Part shown: piece by piece, positions 5,117 through 6,444 of the stretch
How the letters are laid out: each line of letters begins with the position of its first letter
How positions within the stretch are numbered: position 1 is the first letter of the stretch
Source: Candidatus Solincola jinzensis
GTDB lineage: Bacteria; Actinomycetota; Geothermincolia; Geothermincolales; RBG-13-55-18
NCBI GenBank assembly: GCA_015711875.1
Contig: JACVJG010000180.1
Coordinates: forward strand, 1 to 6,444
Direction: 5' to 3'
Length of the DNA stretch: 6,444 nt
Made by a program: the position numbers and the translations under genes
Notes under the pieces: model-generated
What the model saw: only the letters and a program-made list of their open reading frames with translations
Databases searched by the model: none
What the model was told of the DNA's origin: nothing

Positions 5117-5701
5117 TTTCTTACACCATTCCGTTCATTACCGAGCTGTTACCAGACTAATCGGTCCGCGGAAACCCTCCCTTGAGCTGCATCATACCGG
5201 AGGACTCTATCTGTGGGGAGAGCAAAAAGAGGTGAAGGGAATCAGAGGATGGCGAACCAGGGAGGCTCCCTTTGGTGAGGCTTGTTTTGAACGGTTGAAT
5301 CTCCAAGCTCCAAGCCAAAGAACATTCATCACTTTGACTCATCTTGAACAGTCGATTTTTCAAACTACCAGGTAAAGGGGCGTTTTTCGCCCTCGTAAAG
5401 GGGCCGTGGCATTAGGATCGGCCTCTCTGGCCGCTGGCGGTATCGCGGCACCGACGGCGATATTGCTCGGATACGATGCCGAAATAGCGTGAAAACCCGC
5501 CCCGTGAAAGGTCGTCAGGGCACTGCGGTTTCAGGGCTACGTTACGTCGAGAATGAGCGACAGAACGCTGGTTCTCCAAAAGGGATGAGCGGGGAGCCAG
5601 CGGCATCGAAGCGTTGATCCAGGAAAGCGGTGGGCTACAATGCGTGAAACGCCCTCGAGTTCTTAACACCTGCCGTATAGCCAATGCGCGATCCGAAAGG
5701 C
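5117..5701. other. Non-coding stretch with strong hairpin; possible mobile-element or structured-RNA remnant
   Basis: About 585 bases without a supported gene. The part from about 5200 to 5370 is visibly less GC-rich than its surroundings. TATGAT at 5196-5191 on the minus strand is a possible -10 for the selenothioredoxin gene, but no -35 is evident. GTAAAGGGGC occurs twice 23 bases apart (5372 and 5395), with the GGGCG-TTTTT-CGCCC hairpin (5378-5392) lying across the first copy and the spacer. At 5566-5602, CGCTGGTTCTCC pairs with GGGGAGCCAGCG over 12 bp, two of them U-G pairs that form only in plus-strand RNA, around a 13-base loop. The open frame on the minus strand at 5684-5412 has no ribosome site and no recognisable domain, and overlaps this hairpin. 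It may be a degraded insertion or an unrecognised RNA. Confidence 0.45.
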
Positions 5702-5730
5702 AAAAAGAAAAAAGGCGGCGCGAGGCCGCC
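5702..5730 (-). terminator. Intrinsic terminator after the 77-residue gene
   Basis: On the minus strand GGCGGC-CTCGC-GCCGCC (5730-5714) is a perfect 6-bp stem followed directly by TTTTTTCTTTTT (5713-5702). It lies 14 bases past the stop codon of the upstream gene. Confidence 0.92.
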
Positions 5731-5744
5731 GTCGAACGCTTACC

Positions 5745-5978
5745 CTAAACCTTAAGGGCTCTGATCTTTTCCGCCAGCGCGCTCCCAACGTCCTTGCCGG
5801 AAAAAAAGGAGACCGATTTGTCTATTTTGTCCGCTAGCTCCGGGAGCTTATCGGGGGTGAGCGCGTCAGGCGTGGTGCCGATAAGCTCGCAGTTCTTCTT
5901 GACCGTGGCCCTGGCGATGAAATCGCCTACGGCGTCGGCCAGTATCTTCTCTATCTCCTGAGCCAGCTTGTTCGCCAA
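5745..5978 (-). CDS. Conserved-looking small soluble protein, 77 residues, unknown function
   Basis: The protein is 77 residues, all helical in appearance, with no signal peptide or membrane segment. It starts MANKLAQEIEKILADAVGDF, then ARATVKKNCELIG (single Cys30), a TTPDALTPDKLPELADKI turn-helix segment, and VSFFSGKDVGSALAEKIRAL at the end. The start is TTG at 5978, supported by AGGAGG (5991-5986) with a 7-base gap. A perfect terminator follows, so this is a complete, probably well-expressed transcription unit or the last gene of one. Upstream on the same strand, 171 bases away, is a HAMP-domain membrane protein lacking an output domain, and a signalling partnership is conceivable. I do not recognise the family. 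The Asp/Pro-rich loop between two helices suggests a small helical-bundle adaptor, which is inference only. Confidence 0.82.
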   Translation of the reverse strand: MANKLAQEIEKILADAVGDFIARATVKKNCELIGTTPDALTPDKLPELADKIDKSVSFFSGKDVGSALAEKIRALKV

Positions 5979-6078
5979 AGCAACCCCTCCTGTGGCCTCC
6001 GCCCTGCGTCAGGCGCCTCACGATCCCGCTTAACCATGCCGGCTTTTCCCCTTAACCCGGGAACCCATGATTCCCCTG

Positions 6079-6107
6079 AATATATCGTTAACTGGTAACG
6101 GAAACTT
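6079..6107 (-). promoter_or_regulatory. Possible promoter and operator for the 77-residue gene
   Basis: On the minus strand TATATT (6084-6079) is a plausible -10. The -35 position 17 bases upstream (AAGTTT) is poor. Between them lies the inverted repeat CGTTA-actgg-TAACG (6086-6100), well placed for a repressor or activator. The leader to the TTG start would be about 95 bases. Confidence 0.4.
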
Positions 6108-6110
6108 AAT

Positions 6111-6135
6111 CCCCGGGCGATAATTACTCCCAGGG
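6111..6135 (-). terminator. Weak hairpin after the HAMP protein gene
   Basis: CCCTGGG and CCCGGGG pair over 7 bp (one T-G pair) around an 11-base loop, 15 bases past the stop on the minus strand. ATTAAGTTT follows rather than a true U-tract, so read-through into the 77-residue gene is likely. Confidence 0.3.
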
Positions 6136-6149
6136 CATTATGGTCCCCG

Positions 6150-6444
6150 TTATTTTTCCATCTCCTGGTCCATGCGCCGCAGCACCTTCTGGCCGCTGCG
6201 CAGCAGCCCCTGCAGGGCGGCGTAGGCGCTGTCCTCGTCCACCCGCACCTCGCCTTCGTAGGTGCCCGCGATGATCTCCTCCGCAGCGCGGTTGAGCTCC
6301 TCGATGGGCCGGGCCACGTACTTGCGGGTGAAATAGCGCAGCCCAAAGGTGGTGATCAATAAGCTGAAGGCAACCGCAATGGCCGAGACCACCGCGAGCC
6401 TGGCGATGAGGTTGTTTCTCTGGTCCTCGAAATAGCTCTCCACC
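6150..6444 (-). CDS. Membrane HAMP-domain protein, C-terminal part, no output domain
   Basis: The last 97 codons of a gene entering from the right edge. A charged extracytoplasmic end (ESYFEDQRNN) leads into a transmembrane helix (about visible residues 13-37, LIARLAVVSAIAVAFSLLIT...). A HAMP-like region follows: Pro-Ile-Glu-Glu-Leu at its start, AAEEIIAGTYEGEVRV, the DE turn (DEDS), then a second helix ending in RRMDQEMEK and TAA. In methyl-accepting chemotaxis proteins, histidine kinases and diguanylate cyclases an output domain follows HAMP; here the protein stops within about 10 residues. Either the output is supplied in trans, or this is a HAMP-only membrane sensor fragment. The second helix diverges from the usual FN-M pattern. 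The window-edge GTG is an internal Val, not the start. Confidence 0.8.
   Translation of the reverse strand, partial: VESYFEDQRNNLIARLAVVSAIAVAFSLLITTFGLRYFTRKYVARPIEELNRAAEEIIAGTYEGEVRVDEDSAYAALQGLLRSGQKVLRRMDQEMEK

Noticed and set aside
5157..5363. 68-codon open frame on the minus strand upstream of the selenothioredoxin
   Set aside because: No ribosome site and no gene-like motifs; it lies in the less GC-rich non-coding stretch and would overlap the leader of the real gene.
5412..5684. 90-codon open frame on the minus strand
   Set aside because: No ribosome site, no recognisable domain, irregular Arg/Ser-rich composition, and it overlaps a strong hairpin; likely a chance frame.

Overview
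The window looks like a chromosomal segment from a GC-rich anaerobic bacterium. Strong AGGAGG-type ribosome sites, TTG and GTG starts, Cys-rich redox proteins and a probable selenoprotein fit an anaerobic Actinomycetota lineage or a GC-rich Clostridia relative. The sequence alone does not settle the phylum. No phage, CRISPR array or intact insertion sequence was found.

Left part (1-1800): the 5' end of a ROK-family sugar kinase gene runs leftward off the edge from a TTG start and an extended -10 promoter. A 560-base non-coding divergent region separates it from a rightward C_GCAxxG_C_C-type redox protein gene. Behind that gene lies a decayed copy of its own 3' end, then tRNA-Ser(GGA) with a consensus -10 promoter.

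Middle (1800-3360): a two-gene unit encodes a secreted helical protein and a small lipoprotein ending in a calcium-loop-like motif. Two TTAACA direct repeats 11 bases apart lie upstream. After a non-coding stretch with two adjacent hairpins comes tRNA-Arg(ACG) with an intrinsic terminator.

Redox island (3425-5116): a 52-residue CxxC membrane peptide (CD1871A type) sits 3 bases before a membrane polyferredoxin of the NapH/4Fe-4S type. Facing them is a thioredoxin-fold lipoprotein whose reading frame is interrupted by a single UGA, exactly where the first Cys of CxxC should be (UGA-Pro-Ala-Cys). A 6-bp hairpin lies at the right distance downstream for a bacterial SECIS. I read this as a selenocysteine thioredoxin that conventional gene calling would truncate to a 69-residue piece lacking the active site. 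Together the three genes suggest electron transfer across the membrane from polyferredoxin to an extracytoplasmic thiol/selenol protein; that link is inference.

Right part (5117-6444): about 585 bases without a convincing gene, including a 12-bp hairpin and a less GC-rich stretch. Then, on the minus strand, come a perfect terminator, a 77-residue protein of unknown function, and the 3' end of a membrane HAMP protein that stops soon after HAMP with no output domain.
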